From NCBI RefSeq assembly GCF_035658495.1, contig NZ_CP141944.1:3518501-3582500 (forward strand): a stretch of DNA of 64,000 nucleotides, written 5' to 3'. Origin of the DNA: Novosphingobium sp. RL4. Its GTDB lineage: Bacteria; Pseudomonadota; Alphaproteobacteria; Sphingomonadales; Sphingomonadaceae. Shown here piece after piece: positions 44,980 through 55,195 of the stretch. A model generated the notes under the pieces. It searched no databases. It was not told where the DNA came from and saw only the letters and a program-made list of their open reading frames with translations. Position numbers and translations under genes: made by a program. Each line of letters begins with the position of its first letter. The stretch's first letter is position 1.

Positions 44980-45369
44980 ATGATCCTGAAAAGCCTGCGC
45001 CTCGGCACCAACGACCTTGAGAAGGCCCGCGCCTTCTATGACGCCACTTTCGCCGCGCTCGGCGTGGAACCCTGCGCGATCTCGAACGAATATCCGATGG
45101 TGATGTGGGATCTCGACGGCCTGAAGTTCCTGCTCGGCCCGGCGCGTGACGGCGAGCCCGCCACCCATGCCAACGGCGGAACGATCATCTTCGGCGCGAA
45201 CGACGAGGCCACCGTGCGCGCCTGGCATGCCGCCGGTCTCGCCAACGGCGGCACTTGCGAGGGCCAGCCCGAGGCCAAGCCGCAGGCGCGCGGCGCCTTC
45301 GGTGCCTATATGCGCGACCCGGACGGCCACAAGCTGGGCATCTACAGCGGGCTCACCATGGGCGGCTGA
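44980..45369 (+). CDS. VOC family protein, tandem copy 2
   Basis: 129 residues, homologous to the previous gene (LRLGTNDLEKARAFYDATFAALG, WHAAGLANGG, YMRDPDGHKLGIYSG). A GGAGAGAGAACG ribosome site precedes the ATG. The DPDGHK motif is typical of the family. It is a member of a tandem duplication that has diverged considerably. Confidence 0.88.
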   Translation: MILKSLRLGTNDLEKARAFYDATFAALGVEPCAISNEYPMVMWDLDGLKFLLGPARDGEPATHANGGTIIFGANDEATVRAWHAAGLANGGTCEGQPEAKPQARGAFGAYMRDPDGHKLGIYSGLTMGG

Positions 45370-45379
45370 AACGCCGCGC

Positions 45380-45973
45380 CTATCCGCGCGACAGCAGGAA
45401 CACCGCATGTTCGGCGCGGAAATTCGCGGCGGCGGCGCTGCACTGCTGGTCGCCGGAGAGGAACCAGGCGCCTTCCACCTTGATGCCGCGTTCGCGCAGC
45501 AGTTCGCGGAAATCGTCCACGGTAAGGTGGTGGATGTTGGGCGTCTCGTACCAGGCGACCGGCAGCAGGCGCGTAACCGGCATCCGCCCGCCCCACAGCA
45601 GCGACAGCCGCACGCGCCAGTGCGCGAAGTTGGGGAAACTCACGAAGGCGCGGCGGCCGATGCGGAGAAGCTGCTCCAGCACCATGTCCGGGCGCATCGT
45701 CGTCTGCAGGGTCTGCGACAGGATCGCGTAGTCCACCGACTGGTCCGGGTAGAAGGCCAGGTCCTTGTCGGCATCGCCCTGGATCACCGACAGGCCCTTG
45801 GCGACGCAAAGGCCGACATTGGCGGAATCGAGCTCCATGCCGCGCGCGTCGCACCGCTTGTCTTCGCGAAGGGCCTGCATCAGCGTGCCGTCGCCGCAGC
45901 CCACGTCGAGCACCCGCGCGGCGGGATCGACATTGGCGGCGATCACCGCGAGATCGGGACGCAGGCCGTTCAT
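45380..45973 (-). CDS. metW: Methionine biosynthesis protein MetW
   Basis: 197 residues with the class I methyltransferase motif VLDVGCGDG at 21-29, LSQTLQTTMRPDMVL and RAFVSFPNFAHWRVRLSLLWGGRMPVT, all characteristic of MetW. MetW works with MetX in homoserine acylation for methionine synthesis, possibly as a methyltransferase-like regulator. Its ATG overlaps the GNAT stop (ATGA). It is last in the operon. Confidence 0.95.
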   Translation of the reverse strand: MNGLRPDLAVIAANVDPAARVLDVGCGDGTLMQALREDKRCDARGMELDSANVGLCVAKGLSVIQGDADKDLAFYPDQSVDYAILSQTLQTTMRPDMVLEQLLRIGRRAFVSFPNFAHWRVRLSLLWGGRMPVTRLLPVAWYETPNIHHLTVDDFRELLRERGIKVEGAWFLSGDQQCSAAAANFRAEHAVFLLSRG

Positions 45974-46416
45974 TCGCCTGCCTCCATTATCGCCGCAAAG
46001 GCGGGGGAAAGCCGCTCCATCAGCCGGTCCGGGCGCGCCAGCGGCTTGAAGCCGAGCGCCGCATAGACCCCGTGGGCATCGGCCGTGGTAAGGCCGAAAC
46101 GGCGAATGCCTGCATAGTCGGGATGCTCCACGAACCAGCCGGCAAGGCGCCGGCCGATCCCCTGCCCGCGCACGCTTTCATCCACCCACACGTCCGCCAG
46201 CCAGGCGAAACTGGCGCGGTCGGAAATGACGCGGGCGAAGCCGATCTGGGCCCCGTCCTCGCGATAGGCGCCAAGGCAGTGCGAGCCCGCGATCTGCTTC
46301 TCGACTTGCGCGCGCTCGATGCCGGGGCACCAGTAGCTGGTGGCCAGCCAGCCGTGGATGCGGGCCACATCCAGCCGGGCGGGATCGTCTGACAGTTCGA
46401 TATGCGATGCCGTCAC
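45970..46416 (-). CDS. GNAT acetyltransferase located between metX and metW
   Basis: 148 residues. The GNAT fold shows [19 protein letters not shown] (acetyl-CoA pyrophosphate loop Q/RxxGxG/A) and [11 protein letters not shown]. It overlaps both neighbours by 4 nt (ATGA), so it is tightly coupled in a metX-GNAT-metW operon, whereas metX and metW are usually adjacent. The substrate is unknown; a sulfur- or homoserine-related amine is a guess. Confidence 0.9.
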   Translation of the reverse strand: MTASHIELSDDPARLDVARIHGWLATSYWCPGIERAQVEKQIAGSHCLGAYREDGAQIGFARVISDRASFAWLADVWVDESVRGQGIGRRLAGWFVEHPDYAGIRRFGLTTADAHGVYAALGFKPLARPDRLMERLSPAFAAIMEAGE

Positions 46417-47528
46417 CGGCCTTCTCCCAGGAATCCCTCGACCACGCGATCGAGCGCGGGAACGTCGAGCAGGAAGCTGTCATGACCGTAAGGCGCGGAC
46501 AGTTCGACGAAGCTCACCGGCAGGCCCGCCGCATTCAGCGCGTGGACGACGCCGCGCGAATCCGCGGTGGGGTAGAGCCAGTCGGTGTCGAAGCTGACGA
46601 GGCAGTAGCGCGCCTTGGACTGCGCGAAGGCATTGGCCAGCAAGCCGCCATGCTCCTCGGCCAGGTCGAAATAGTCCATGGCGCGGGTGATGTAGAGGTA
46701 GGAGTTCGCATCGAAGCGGTCCGTGAAGGCCAGGCCCTGATAGCGCAGGTAGGACTCGATCTGGAAATCGGCGTCGAACCCGAAGGTCTTCTCCTCGCGG
46801 TTCTGGAGGCGGCGGCCGAACTTCTCGGTCAGGCCCGCTTCCGAGAGATAGGTGATGTGCGCGGCCATGCGCGCCACCGAGAGGCCCTTTTCCGGGCCCT
46901 TGCCGTGATCGTAATAGTCGCCCTCGCGCCACTCCGGGTCCGCCATGATCGACTGGCGGCCCACTTCGTGGAAAGCGATGTTCTGCGCCGAATGGCGCGC
47001 GGTGGAGGCGATCACCAGCGCTGCGCGGATCCGGTCGGGGAAGTTCGAGGCGAGGCTGAGCGCCTGCATTCCGCCCATCGACCCGCCGACGACGGCATAG
47101 AGGCAATCGATCTCCAGCGCATCGAGCAGGGCGACGTGGCCGCGCACCATGTCGCGGATGGTGATGACCGGGAAGCGCATACCCCACGGCTTGCCGTCCG
47201 GCGCGAGGCTGGCCGGGCCGGTGGAGCCCATGCAGGAGCCGATCACATTGGCGCAGATCACGAAGAACCGGTCCGTGTCGATCGGCTTGCCCGGTCCGAC
47301 CATGCGCACCCACCATCCGGGCTTGCCGGTCTTGGGATGATCCGAGACCACGTGATGGTCGCCGGTCAGCGCATGGGTGATGAGAATCGCGTTGTCGCGC
47401 GCGGCATTGAGCGTGCCGTGCGTCTCATAGGCGATGCGGACGCCCGGCAGGCTCTGTCCGCCGTCGAGCGGGAGCGGCTGGGCCAGTTCGAGAACCCGAC
47501 TGGAGTCGATGATGGGCGTGGTGGACAT
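46413..47528 (-). CDS. metX: Homoserine O-acetyltransferase (or succinyltransferase)
   Basis: 371 residues of the alpha/beta hydrolase-like MetX family: [17 protein letters not shown] oxyanion region, [10 protein letters not shown] with the nucleophile Ser, and the C-terminal HDSFLLD with the catalytic His. It starts methionine synthesis from homoserine. Homologs use acetyl- or succinyl-CoA and sequence alone does not settle it. The ATG at 47528 is preferred to a TTG at 47543. I found no recognisable SAM riboswitch in the 211-base gap to hisC. Confidence 0.95.
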   Translation of the reverse strand: MSTTPIIDSSRVLELAQPLPLDGGQSLPGVRIAYETHGTLNAARDNAILITHALTGDHHVVSDHPKTGKPGWWVRMVGPGKPIDTDRFFVICANVIGSCMGSTGPASLAPDGKPWGMRFPVITIRDMVRGHVALLDALEIDCLYAVVGGSMGGMQALSLASNFPDRIRAALVIASTARHSAQNIAFHEVGRQSIMADPEWREGDYYDHGKGPEKGLSVARMAAHITYLSEAGLTEKFGRRLQNREEKTFGFDADFQIESYLRYQGLAFTDRFDANSYLYITRAMDYFDLAEEHGGLLANAFAQSKARYCLVSFDTDWLYPTADSRGVVHALNAAGLPVSFVELSAPYGHDSFLLDVPALDRVVEGFLGEGR

Positions 47529-47739
47529 GATGAACTGTGCCAAGTGGGGGACCGCCCGCGCCCTGTCAATTACTCGCTCGGTTGCCGGCGCCGGTTTGAA
47601 AAGTGCGCGGCTGGGTATTTTCGTTACACCGCGCGAATCCCGCTCGGGCTGAGCCGGCCGCCGCCCCTGCGGCGCGGCACCGATCGCCCAAATCGCCCCC
47701 TGTCCTTCACGCCGCCGCTAAGCTAATAGGCCGCGCATC

Positions 47740-48858
47740 ATGACTGACAGCCAGACCATCAGCACCCGCCAAGCCCCGCAGCCCAAGCCGTGGATCGACG
47801 CGATCCATGCCTATGTGCCCGGCAAGTCCAAGGGCAAGGACGGCAAGCCGCTGATCAAGCTGTCGGCCAACGAGAACCCGCTCGGCACCAGCCGCCATGC
47901 GCTGGAAGCGCGCGCGCAGGCGCCGGCGCTCTATCCCGATCCCGACAGTACCGCCCTGCGCGAGGCGATTGCCGCCAGGCACGGCCTCGATGCGGCACGC
48001 GTCGTCATGGGCACCGGCTCGGACGAACTGCTCAACCTTGCCGCGCAGGGCTATGCGGGCCTTGGCGACGAAGTGATCTACGTGCGCTACGGCTTCTCGG
48101 TCTACGACATCGCCGCGCGGCGCTGCGGCGCAACCCCGGTCATCGCGCCCGACGCCGACTACGGCACCGACGTCGACGCCCTGCTCGCGCTGGTGACGGA
48201 CCGGACCCGCGTGGTCTTCGTCGCCAACCCCAACAACCCGACCGGCTCCTACCTGCCAAAGGGCGAGATCGCGCGGCTTCACGCCGGGCTTCCCGCCGAC
48301 GTGCTGCTGGTGCTCGACCAGGCTTACGGCGAATATGTCGCGCCCGAGGACGACGATGGATCGCTGGCATTGGCCCGGGCGCATGACAATGTGCTGGTGA
48401 CGCGCACTTTCTCGAAGATCTTCGGCCTTGCCGGGGAACGGATCGGCTGGGCCACCGGCGCGCCGGGGATCGTCGCCACGCTCAACCGTATTCGCGGACC
48501 GTTCAACGTCTCCGCCACCGGCCAGGCCATGGCGCTGGCCGCGCTGGGCGATGCCGATTTCGTGGAGGCCAGCCGCGTCCACAACCGCGACGAACGCGCG
48601 CGCTTCGTGGGCAAGCTCGAAGCGCTGGGCAACCACGGTCTGCGTGCCCTGCCCACCCAGGCGAACTTCGTGCTGGTCCTGTTCGAAGGCGCGCTGACCG
48701 CCGAAGCCGCTTTCGACGGCCTCGCCGACCGGGGCTACATCGTGCGCTGGCTGCCGGGACAGGGCCTGCCGCAGGCCCTGCGCTTCACCATCGGCAAGCC
48801 CGAGGACATGGACGCGATCGCCGTCGCGCTGCGCGAAATGGCGGAAGCCGCGCAATGA
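47740..48858 (+). CDS. hisC: Histidinol-phosphate aminotransferase
   Basis: 372 residues, a PLP fold-I enzyme. [10 protein letters not shown] near residue 43, [18 protein letters not shown] and the PLP lysine K226 in [14 protein letters not shown] are present. It is next to tyrA and may also transaminate prephenate/arogenate. The stop overlaps the tyrA start (ATGA). Confidence 0.95.
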   Translation: MTDSQTISTRQAPQPKPWIDAIHAYVPGKSKGKDGKPLIKLSANENPLGTSRHALEARAQAPALYPDPDSTALREAIAARHGLDAARVVMGTGSDELLNLAAQGYAGLGDEVIYVRYGFSVYDIAARRCGATPVIAPDADYGTDVDALLALVTDRTRVVFVANPNNPTGSYLPKGEIARLHAGLPADVLLVLDQAYGEYVAPEDDDGSLALARAHDNVLVTRTFSKIFGLAGERIGWATGAPGIVATLNRIRGPFNVSATGQAMALAALGDADFVEASRVHNRDERARFVGKLEALGNHGLRALPTQANFVLVLFEGALTAEAAFDGLADRGYIVRWLPGQGLPQALRFTIGKPEDMDAIAVALREMAEAAQ

Positions 48859-49781
48859 GCATAAACAGCGTCGCGATCATCGGCCTCGGCCTTCAGGGCG
48901 GATCGATCGGCCTTGCCGTGCAGGAATACCTGCCCGGCGTGGCCACCACCGGCTACGACCTCAGCCCCGCCCACCGCGCCCGCGCGGCCGAGCGCGGCCT
49001 CGTCGGCACGGTCTGCGAGACGCCGGCCGAAGCCGTCGCGAATGCCGACCTCGTGATCTTCTGCGTGCCCCCCGGCGTGATGGGCATGGCGGCCGAGCAA
49101 GTGCGCGAGGCGCTGCCCGCGCATTGCCTCGTCAGCGATGTCGGCTCCAGCAAGGAAGCGATCTCCAGGGCGCTGGGCGATGCCCTGCCCGATCACCTGG
49201 TGATCCCCGCGCACCCGGTTGCCGGCACCGAGAATTCCGGCCCCGACGCGGGCTTTGCGCACCTGTTCCGCAATCGCTGGTGCATCGTCACCCCGCCCGC
49301 ACGGACGGACATGGTGAAGCTCAGCGAGCTGGTCGGCTTCTGGGAAGGGCTCGGCGCCAATGTCGAGATCATGACCCCCGGCCATCACGACCTCGTGCTC
49401 GCCGTCACCAGCCACCTGCCGCACCTCATCGCCTATACCATCGTCGGCACCGCCTCCGACCTCGAGGACGTGACGCAGGGCGAGGTCATCAAGTATTCGG
49501 CCGGCGGCTTCCGCGACTTCACGCGCATCGCCGCCTCGGACCCCACGATGTGGCGCGACGTGTTCCTGTCGAACAAGGACGCGGTGCTGACCATGCTGCA
49601 GCGCTTCACCGAGGACCTGACCGCGCTGCAGCGCTCGATCCGGGTGGGTGACGGCGATGCCCTGTTCGAGCATTTCGCCCGCACCCGCGCAATCCGCCGC
49701 TCCATCATCGAGGAAGGGCAGGACGATTCCCGCCCCGACTTCGGACGCGGCGATCACGAGAACGGCCAAAAGAATCGCTGA
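48855..49781 (+). CDS. tyrA: Prephenate/arogenate dehydrogenase
   Basis: 308 residues. The NAD-binding motif [10 protein letters not shown] is at 10-19, then [25 protein letters not shown] and [21 protein letters not shown] (catalytic His). It oxidises prephenate or arogenate to the tyrosine precursor. It overlaps hisC, an aromatic/histidine amino acid pair frequently linked in alphaproteobacteria. Confidence 0.94.
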   Translation: MSINSVAIIGLGLQGGSIGLAVQEYLPGVATTGYDLSPAHRARAAERGLVGTVCETPAEAVANADLVIFCVPPGVMGMAAEQVREALPAHCLVSDVGSSKEAISRALGDALPDHLVIPAHPVAGTENSGPDAGFAHLFRNRWCIVTPPARTDMVKLSELVGFWEGLGANVEIMTPGHHDLVLAVTSHLPHLIAYTIVGTASDLEDVTQGEVIKYSAGGFRDFTRIAASDPTMWRDVFLSNKDAVLTMLQRFTEDLTALQRSIRVGDGDALFEHFARTRAIRRSIIEEGQDDSRPDFGRGDHENGQKNR

Positions 49782-49876
49782 TCCCGCGGGAGCCGGCACG
49801 CTTCTCGGGCTTTGAGCGGGTAAGACCTCCCGAAGCTCTTCCCAAGGACACTGCCCATGGACAAGCCGCGCGTCCC

Positions 49877-50656
49877 ATGAAACTCTCGATTCTGGCCCAA
49901 CTTGATTACGCGCTGCCCGCGCCCACCGACGTGCTGCTCCAGCTCGAGGCGGCGATCCTTCCCGAGCAGCTGGTCCACAGCGCCCATATTTCGCTGCCTC
50001 CGGTCGAGCATTTCGCCCGCCTGCCCGGGCATGACCAGATCGGCGACCGGATCTGGCTCCATGTCGCCAATGCGCTGACCGTGCGCTACGAGGCCGTCGT
50101 GGAACCGCAGCGGATCGTGACCCCGATCGAGGGGCTGCCCGCCGTGCCGCCGCACATGCTCCCTGCCGAGACGGTCGATTACCTGCTGCCCTCGCGCTTC
50201 TGCCCTTCCGACACCTTCCAGGACTTTGCTCTAACGCAGTTCGGCATGTTCGAAGGCGGAAACAAGGTGGCCGCGATCCGCGACTGGGTGGCCGGCCACC
50301 TGGCTTACGTCCCCGGCTCCAGCAATGCGCAGACGAGCGCGGCCGACAGCTTCAATTCGGGCGAGGGCGTATGCCGTGACTATGCCCACCTCGTCATCAG
50401 CCTGTGCCGCGCCTCGGCCATTCCGGCGCGCTTCGCCAGCGTCTACGGCCTGGGCGTCAAGCCGCAGGACTTTCATGCCGTGGCCGAAGTCTTCCTCGAC
50501 GATACCTGGCATCTGGTGGATGCCACCGGCATGAGCCGCCCCGAGGCGATGGCGAAGATCGGGGTCGGCGTCGATGCGGCGGCGGTTTCGTTCCTCACCA
50601 GCTACGGGCCGGTGGAACTGCGGAGCCAGTCCGTGGAAGTCCGCGAGATCGGCTGA
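49877..50656 (+). CDS. Transglutaminase-like family protein
   Basis: 259 residues. The papain-like triad is Cys 166 in GEGVCRDYAH, His 200 in DFHAVAEVF and Asp 215 in LVDATGMS. No signal peptide is seen. Members of this cytoplasmic transglutaminase-like group are suspected cysteine proteases or amide hydrolases; the target is unknown. It converges on plsC, with 2 bases between the stops. Confidence 0.9.
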   Translation: MKLSILAQLDYALPAPTDVLLQLEAAILPEQLVHSAHISLPPVEHFARLPGHDQIGDRIWLHVANALTVRYEAVVEPQRIVTPIEGLPAVPPHMLPAETVDYLLPSRFCPSDTFQDFALTQFGMFEGGNKVAAIRDWVAGHLAYVPGSSNAQTSAADSFNSGEGVCRDYAHLVISLCRASAIPARFASVYGLGVKPQDFHAVAEVFLDDTWHLVDATGMSRPEAMAKIGVGVDAAAVSFLTSYGPVELRSQSVEVREIG

Positions 50657-50658
50657 CC

Positions 50659-51354
50659 TCAGGGGTTCAGCGCATTGATCGCGGTCTGGACCCTGGCCTC
50701 GATCTCGTCACGCGCCAGGCCGGGCTCGATCCGCTCGCCCACGCGCAGGGTGATGGTGCCCGGCTTCTTCCAGCGGCGATGATAGAGCCTGCCGCTGTCC
50801 ACCGCGACGGGGACCACGGGCAGGCCGAGCAGCTTGTAGAGCCCGGCGAATCCCGCTTGCAGCGGCGCGCGCTGGCCATGGGGAACCCGCGTTCCTTCGG
50901 GGAAGATCGCCAGCGGCCGCCCCTGCGACGCAAAGCCCCGCGCCGAGGCCACCATCGCCCGCAAGGCCCGGGCGCCCTGGTCCCGCTGCACCACGACCGC
51001 GCCGTACTGGCGCGCGGCCCAGCCCCAGCCCGGAATGTCGATCAGTTCGGCCTTGGGAAACGGTGCGGGAAACTGCATCTGCGCCGGCAGGTCGATCGCC
51101 TCGAAGAAGCTCTCGTGCTTCATCGCCACCAGCACGCCTTCCTCCGGCATCTCGCCCTCGATCACCAGCCGGATGCCCAGCAGCCAGCGGCAGCACAGGC
51201 GGTGGAACCTGGCCCAGCCCCGGACCGAGCGGCGCATCGGCTCCTGCCCGAACAGCGAAGCCACCCAGACCATCGTGACGAACACCAGCGTGCCCGGATA
51301 GAACACCAGGTAGAACAGCAGGCTGCGGATGACGTCGATCGCATTCGTGCGCAT
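50659..51354 (-). CDS. plsC: 1-acyl-sn-glycerol-3-phosphate acyltransferase (PlsC-like)
   Basis: 231 residues with two N-terminal hydrophobic helices. The catalytic motif is HESFFE at residues 80-85, an HX4E in place of the classical HX4D; FPEGTRVP is the glycerol-phosphate/acyl region. It probably makes phosphatidic acid in the inner membrane. The start overlaps the ydcF stop by one base. It is last in the ftsE-ftsX-ydcF-plsC run. Confidence 0.92.
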   Translation of the reverse strand: MRTNAIDVIRSLLFYLVFYPGTLVFVTMVWVASLFGQEPMRRSVRGWARFHRLCCRWLLGIRLVIEGEMPEEGVLVAMKHESFFEAIDLPAQMQFPAPFPKAELIDIPGWGWAARQYGAVVVQRDQGARALRAMVASARGFASQGRPLAIFPEGTRVPHGQRAPLQAGFAGLYKLLGLPVVPVAVDSGRLYHRRWKKPGTITLRVGERIEPGLARDEIEARVQTAINALNP

Positions 51355-51920
51355 TATTTCGAGGTTCCAGTATGACGTTTCCAGGGCGGCCTGTTCCAGA
51401 AGTCCAGCGCCATGCGGCCCACGAACTTGTGGTATTCGAGGAACAACGTGCCGAGGCTGGGATGCGAAGGCACCGCATCCTCAAGAACGGTGACGCCCTG
51501 CGGTAATTCGCGTGCAAGCTCGTAGGCGGCGCGGCGCATATGCCAGTCCGCCGTCACCAGCCGCACCGTGCGGGCCTTGCGGCGCCCCACCCAGTCCGCC
51601 GCCTCAAGCGCGTTGGAGCGGGTGTCGTAAGCTTCGTAGCCGAGCGTGATGCAGCACTTCATCAGCCGGTCGGGAATCTTGAATTCGGCAGCGAGTTCGC
51701 CGGGCCTCACTTCGCGGTCGACGCCGGAGATCAGCACGCGCGGGGCACGTCCGGCCTCCAGCACGGCCATGGCCCGTTCGATCCTTCCCCGGCTGCCGGT
51801 CAGCACGATCACCGCGTCGGTCTTTACCGCATCGTCCAGCGGCCCCGGAAGCGCGATGGCAAACCAGAGGAAACCGAACAGCCAGATCAGCAGCAGGAAG
51901 GCGGCGGTGCGACGGAACAT
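51354..51920 (-). CDS. YdcF family (DUF218) protein
   Basis: 188 residues with one N-terminal helix (FRRTAAFLLLIWLFGFLWFAIAL). The DUF218 domain has DAVIVLTGSRGRIERAM, RVLISGVD, YDTRSNALEAADWV and RLVTADWHMRRAAYEL. SanA/YdcF proteins are linked with envelope integrity and peptidoglycan or undecaprenyl metabolism. It lies between ftsX and plsC, which fits an envelope role. Confidence 0.93.
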   Translation of the reverse strand: MFRRTAAFLLLIWLFGFLWFAIALPGPLDDAVKTDAVIVLTGSRGRIERAMAVLEAGRAPRVLISGVDREVRPGELAAEFKIPDRLMKCCITLGYEAYDTRSNALEAADWVGRRKARTVRLVTADWHMRRAAYELARELPQGVTVLEDAVPSHPSLGTLFLEYHKFVGRMALDFWNRPPWKRHTGTSK

Positions 51921-51946
51921 GAGATGCCTATAGCGTCTTGTGCGTA

Positions 51947-52873
51947 CTATAGCATCTTGCGAAGTGCATGGAGCACGGTCAGCCGCGCGGTCAGCATCGC
52001 CAGCAGGGTGGAGAGCACCGGGACCAGCGCCAGCAGCAGCCAGTCGGTCCAGACCAGCGCGCCGCTGTCCACCAGTCCAGCCCCGAGCCCCGCGAAACGG
52101 CGGCCGAGCGACAGGATCACCACCAGCGCAAGCGCCAGCCCGACCGTTCCGCCGCCCGCCGCGTCATAGCCGATCGAACGCTGGAATACCTGCGCGACCT
52201 GGGTATCGGTTCCGCCCAGGAGATGGACTATCTCGATCGTGTCGCGATTGGCGCCCAGTGCAGAGCGCGCGGCCAGCAGGACCGCCGCGGCCAGCGCGCC
52301 TGCCAGCAGAACGACCAGCGAGATCGAGAGCACCTGCAGCGACAGCATCGCGTCGAATACCGGCTTCAGCCATGTCGACTGCGCATCCACCCGGGCGGAA
52401 GGCGCGGCGCGGACGAGAACCCGCTCGATCGCCGCAAGCCGGTCCGGGCTCGCCGCACCGTCGAGGCGCACGTCGATCAGCGCGGGAACCGGGATCGCCG
52501 CGCCGGTGGCAGCGGCGATCCCGCTGCCCAGCCAGGGTTCGATCAGGGCATCGAGTTCGGCCTGCGGAACCTGGCGAAGCCCGGCGACATGCGGCACGCG
52601 CTTGATCGCTTCGACCGCCGCCGCCGCTTCCCGGGCGCGAACGTCGTCACGCGGTTCGAGCACCTGCACCGTCACGCCGCCCTCGATTTCCGCGCGCGCG
52701 GAAGAGATGGCGTTGCCGAGCGCGAGCCCGGCGGCAAGCGCGATCGCCGTCATCGCCACCATGATCGCGATGACCCAGGGCATCGGCCCGGACATGCGGA
52801 TCTGCGGGATCAGTTCGGCCCCGCGCGCACCAAGGCGGCGCCATGCCATGCGCGGCATTCCTTCTGCGCTCAT
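51947..52873 (-). CDS. ftsX: Cell division protein FtsX (permease)
   Basis: 308 residues with four membrane helices and an extracytoplasmic domain after helix 1 (VQVLEPRD..., VPHVAGLRQVP). The C-terminal FtsX domain has EIVHLLGGTDTQVAQVFQR. FtsEX couples ATP hydrolysis to peptidoglycan hydrolase activation at the septum. It overlaps ftsE by 4 nt. Its partner hydrolase is not in the window. Confidence 0.94.
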   Translation of the reverse strand: MSAEGMPRMAWRRLGARGAELIPQIRMSGPMPWVIAIMVAMTAIALAAGLALGNAISSARAEIEGGVTVQVLEPRDDVRAREAAAAVEAIKRVPHVAGLRQVPQAELDALIEPWLGSGIAAATGAAIPVPALIDVRLDGAASPDRLAAIERVLVRAAPSARVDAQSTWLKPVFDAMLSLQVLSISLVVLLAGALAAAVLLAARSALGANRDTIEIVHLLGGTDTQVAQVFQRSIGYDAAGGGTVGLALALVVILSLGRRFAGLGAGLVDSGALVWTDWLLLALVPVLSTLLAMLTARLTVLHALRKML

Positions 52874-53583
52874 GTCAGTTGCCGCGGCGGGTAGCGCAGG
52901 GCCCCGGTGGGATCGGCCAGACGCCCGCGATCGAGCCGCATGATAAGGCTCTCGGGCACCTTGCGCAGCAGGTCCAGATCGTGCGTGGCGACCACCACGG
53001 TCGTGCCCTGCCGGTTGAGCATCTCGAACAGGCGCATCAACTTGAGCGCCATCTCGGGGTCGACGTTGCCGGTCGGCTCGTCCGCCACCAGCATCGCCGG
53101 ACGCGCGATCACGGCGCGGGCGATGGCGACGCGCTGCTGCTCACCGCCCGAAAGCGTGGCGGGACGCGCATCCATCCGCTCGGTCAGGCCGACCCATTCG
53201 AGAATGTCGCGGACCGGGCCGGCGATATCCTTCTCCTGGTGCCCCGCAACCCGCAGCGGCAAGGCCACGTTGTCGAACGCGGACAAGTGCGGGATCAGCC
53301 GGAAGTCCTGGAACACCACGCCGATCCGGCGGCGCAACATCGGCAACCGGCTGCGCGGCAGGGTGATGGCGTCCGTTCCGAACATGCGGATAGCGCCGCG
53401 CGAGGGGCGCTGGGCAAGATAGAGCAGCCGCAGCAGCGAAGTCTTGCCCGCGCCGCTGGCCCCGGTGAGAAAGTAAAACCGCCCCGGAAACAACGTGAAG
53501 GTCAGGTCGGACAGGATCTCCCGATCCGTGCCGTAACGCAGCCCGACATTGTCGAAATGGATGATTTCCCCGTCCGCGGTCAT
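52870..53583 (-). CDS. ftsE: Cell division ATP-binding protein FtsE
   Basis: 237 residues. Walker A GASGAGKT is at 41-48, the Q-loop is VVFQDFRL, the ABC signature is LSGGEQQ at 144-150, and Walker B is MLVADE at 164-169. It is the ATPase partner of FtsX and first in the four-gene operon. A divergent zinc-ribbon membrane protein gene starts 156 bases away. Confidence 0.96.
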   Translation of the reverse strand: MTADGEIIHFDNVGLRYGTDREILSDLTFTLFPGRFYFLTGASGAGKTSLLRLLYLAQRPSRGAIRMFGTDAITLPRSRLPMLRRRIGVVFQDFRLIPHLSAFDNVALPLRVAGHQEKDIAGPVRDILEWVGLTERMDARPATLSGGEQQRVAIARAVIARPAMLVADEPTGNVDPEMALKLMRLFEMLNRQGTTVVVATHDLDLLRKVPESLIMRLDRGRLADPTGALRYPPRQLT

Positions 53584-53739
53584 ACTCGTCTAATCGGTTT
53601 ACGGCCTGGCATGTTCGGGTCCGAACGGGCGACGAGACGCTATAGCGAGCATTGAATGTGGAAAAAAGGGCGTTCCGGCGTGTGCCCACAAGTCCATGTC
53701 TTGTCGCATGAGAGTCACTCGTGCTTATAGATTGCGATC

Positions 53740-54720
53740 ATGATAATCGCCTGCCCCGCCTGCTCTACGCGATATGCGGTCCCGGACAGCGCGCTGGGCG
53801 TGGACGGGCGCACGGTACGCTGCGCCAAGTGCCGCCACAGCTGGTTCCAGGAAGGCCCCGAAGCCGCAGCGGAAGAAGCCCCGGTTGCGCAAGGGGCAGC
53901 AGGCACAGTTGCCGCACCGCCTCCTCCTCCCCCCGCGCAGCAAGCGCCGGTAGCGCCGCCACGGCCTGCCGCGCCGCCGCCGGTCCAGCCGGCTCCCGCG
54001 CAGGCCGCCCCCATTCAGGCACCCCCCGTGCAGGCCGCCCCGGTGCAGGCCCCGCCGCCGCGCGAAGCCATTCGCGTGCCCGGCCGCGCCCCCGGCCGCG
54101 AAGCGAGCGCTGCCGACATTCCCGGCACCCGCCCCGCAAGCACGCCGACCGATGAGGCCGGCCCGCTTTCCGCGCCCACGCAGGCGCCGCAGCCCGCGCG
54201 CAAGCCCGCGCCGATCTACGACGATACGACAAGCGTCCATTATGCGGACGAAAACGCGTCGAACTTCGATTTCTCGCCGCCGTTCCGCCCGCGCCGCAAC
54301 TGGACGCGGATCGCGACGCTCGGCTCGGCGATCTTCGCGGTCGTGACCCTAGGCCTTACCGGCGCCGTCGCCTGGGGCGGCCTGCCGGACTGGCTGCCGA
54401 TCCCGCGCCAGACCTTCTCTCCCGCCCAGCCCGACCTCCAGCTCGATTTCCCGCGCAAGCGGCAGGACCGCAAGCCCCTGCCCGACGGCACCGAATTCTT
54501 CTCGGTCAGCGGCACCATCAGCAATATCGGCAGCGAGGCCCGCTACGTGCCCTCGCTACTGGTCGTGCTGCGCGACAAGCGCGACCGCATCGTCTACGAA
54601 AAGGAAGTCGTCCCCTCGAAGCGCAAGCTCGCGCCGGGAGAGGCGATCACCGTCAACGAAGCGCTGACCGACATTCCCAAGGCAGCATCGGCCGCAGAGA
54701 TCGGCTGGAAGCCCGACTGA
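53740..54720 (+). CDS. Zinc-ribbon (MJ0042 type) membrane protein with Pro/Ala-rich linker
   Basis: 326 residues in three parts. The N-terminal zinc ribbon has CPACSTRYAVP and VRCAKCRHSW (two CxxC). A long Pro/Ala/Gln-rich low-complexity linker spans about residues 45-165, with PPPPPAQQAPV-like repeats. After one helix (ATLGSAIFAVVTLGLTGAVAW) a DUF3426-like periplasmic domain has FFSVSGTISNIGSEARYVPSLLVVL. The function is unknown. It is divergent from ftsE, a linkage common in alphaproteobacteria. Confidence 0.88.
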   Translation: MIIACPACSTRYAVPDSALGVDGRTVRCAKCRHSWFQEGPEAAAEEAPVAQGAAGTVAAPPPPPPAQQAPVAPPRPAAPPPVQPAPAQAAPIQAPPVQAAPVQAPPPREAIRVPGRAPGREASAADIPGTRPASTPTDEAGPLSAPTQAPQPARKPAPIYDDTTSVHYADENASNFDFSPPFRPRRNWTRIATLGSAIFAVVTLGLTGAVAWGGLPDWLPIPRQTFSPAQPDLQLDFPRKRQDRKPLPDGTEFFSVSGTISNIGSEARYVPSLLVVLRDKRDRIVYEKEVVPSKRKLAPGEAITVNEALTDIPKAASAAEIGWKPD

Positions 54721-55032
54721 GGCGGGCCGGCTCACCCCGCGTGAGCCCGGGCTCCTTTGCAGCGCCGCACCGGCCCTGCACTTTTTGCAGGATTTCGCTT
54801 ACCTGTTCGCCGCCATGCGCGGCCCGCTTCACCATGCCGTGACGCGGCCCGATCCGGCCATGCACCCGCATCAAATCGGCCGAGCCACGCAAATCCGCCA
54901 TAAATTCCGTGCGGTGCAAAAAAATTCGCTCTTTTTGAAAATAATTGGCCGAAGCCACTTGCCGGGTCAGGAACCCTTTGCTAGTGGCGCGCTCCTGCCA
55001 CGGGGCGGCTTCGAAGCCCCCCCGGTGATTTA
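54721..55032. other. 312-bp region before tRNA-Leu
   Basis: Just after the stop is a GGCTCAC/GTGAGCC hairpin (54729-54747), a likely weak terminator. A small CCTGCA-cttttt-GCAGG hairpin lies at 54775-54791. An A/T-rich patch at about 54917-54950 probably belongs to the tRNA promoter. No gene is recognised. Confidence 0.5.
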
Positions 55033-55119
55033 GCGGTCATGGCGGAATTGGTAGACGCGCAACGTTGAGGTCGTTGTGGGCGAAAGCCCGTGGAAGTTCG
55101 AGTCTTCTTGACCGCACCA
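55033..55119 (+). tRNA. tRNA-Leu (anticodon GAG)
   Basis: 87 nt including encoded CCA. The acceptor arms GCGGTCA and TGACCGC pair, the anticodon stem CAACG/CGTTG encloses TTGAGGT, the long variable arm is present, and the T-arm is AGTTCGAGTCT. Confidence 0.96.
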
Positions 55120-55147
55120 TCACTCTCGCAAGAGATCTGGTAAAGCC

Positions 55148-55180
55148 TTCGGGCCCCCGCAAGGGGGCCCGAAAGTCGTT
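55148..55180 (+). terminator. Hairpin terminator after tRNA-Leu(GAG)
   Basis: A perfect 11-bp stem TTCGGGCCCCC / GGGGGCCCGAA with a GCAA loop is followed by AGTCGTT. Confidence 0.75.
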
Positions 55181-55195
55181 TGGGGCCTTGAAAAT

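Noticed and set aside
47529..47739. SAM riboswitch upstream of metX
   Set aside because: No SAM-II or SAM/SAH core sequence could be recognised in the gap.
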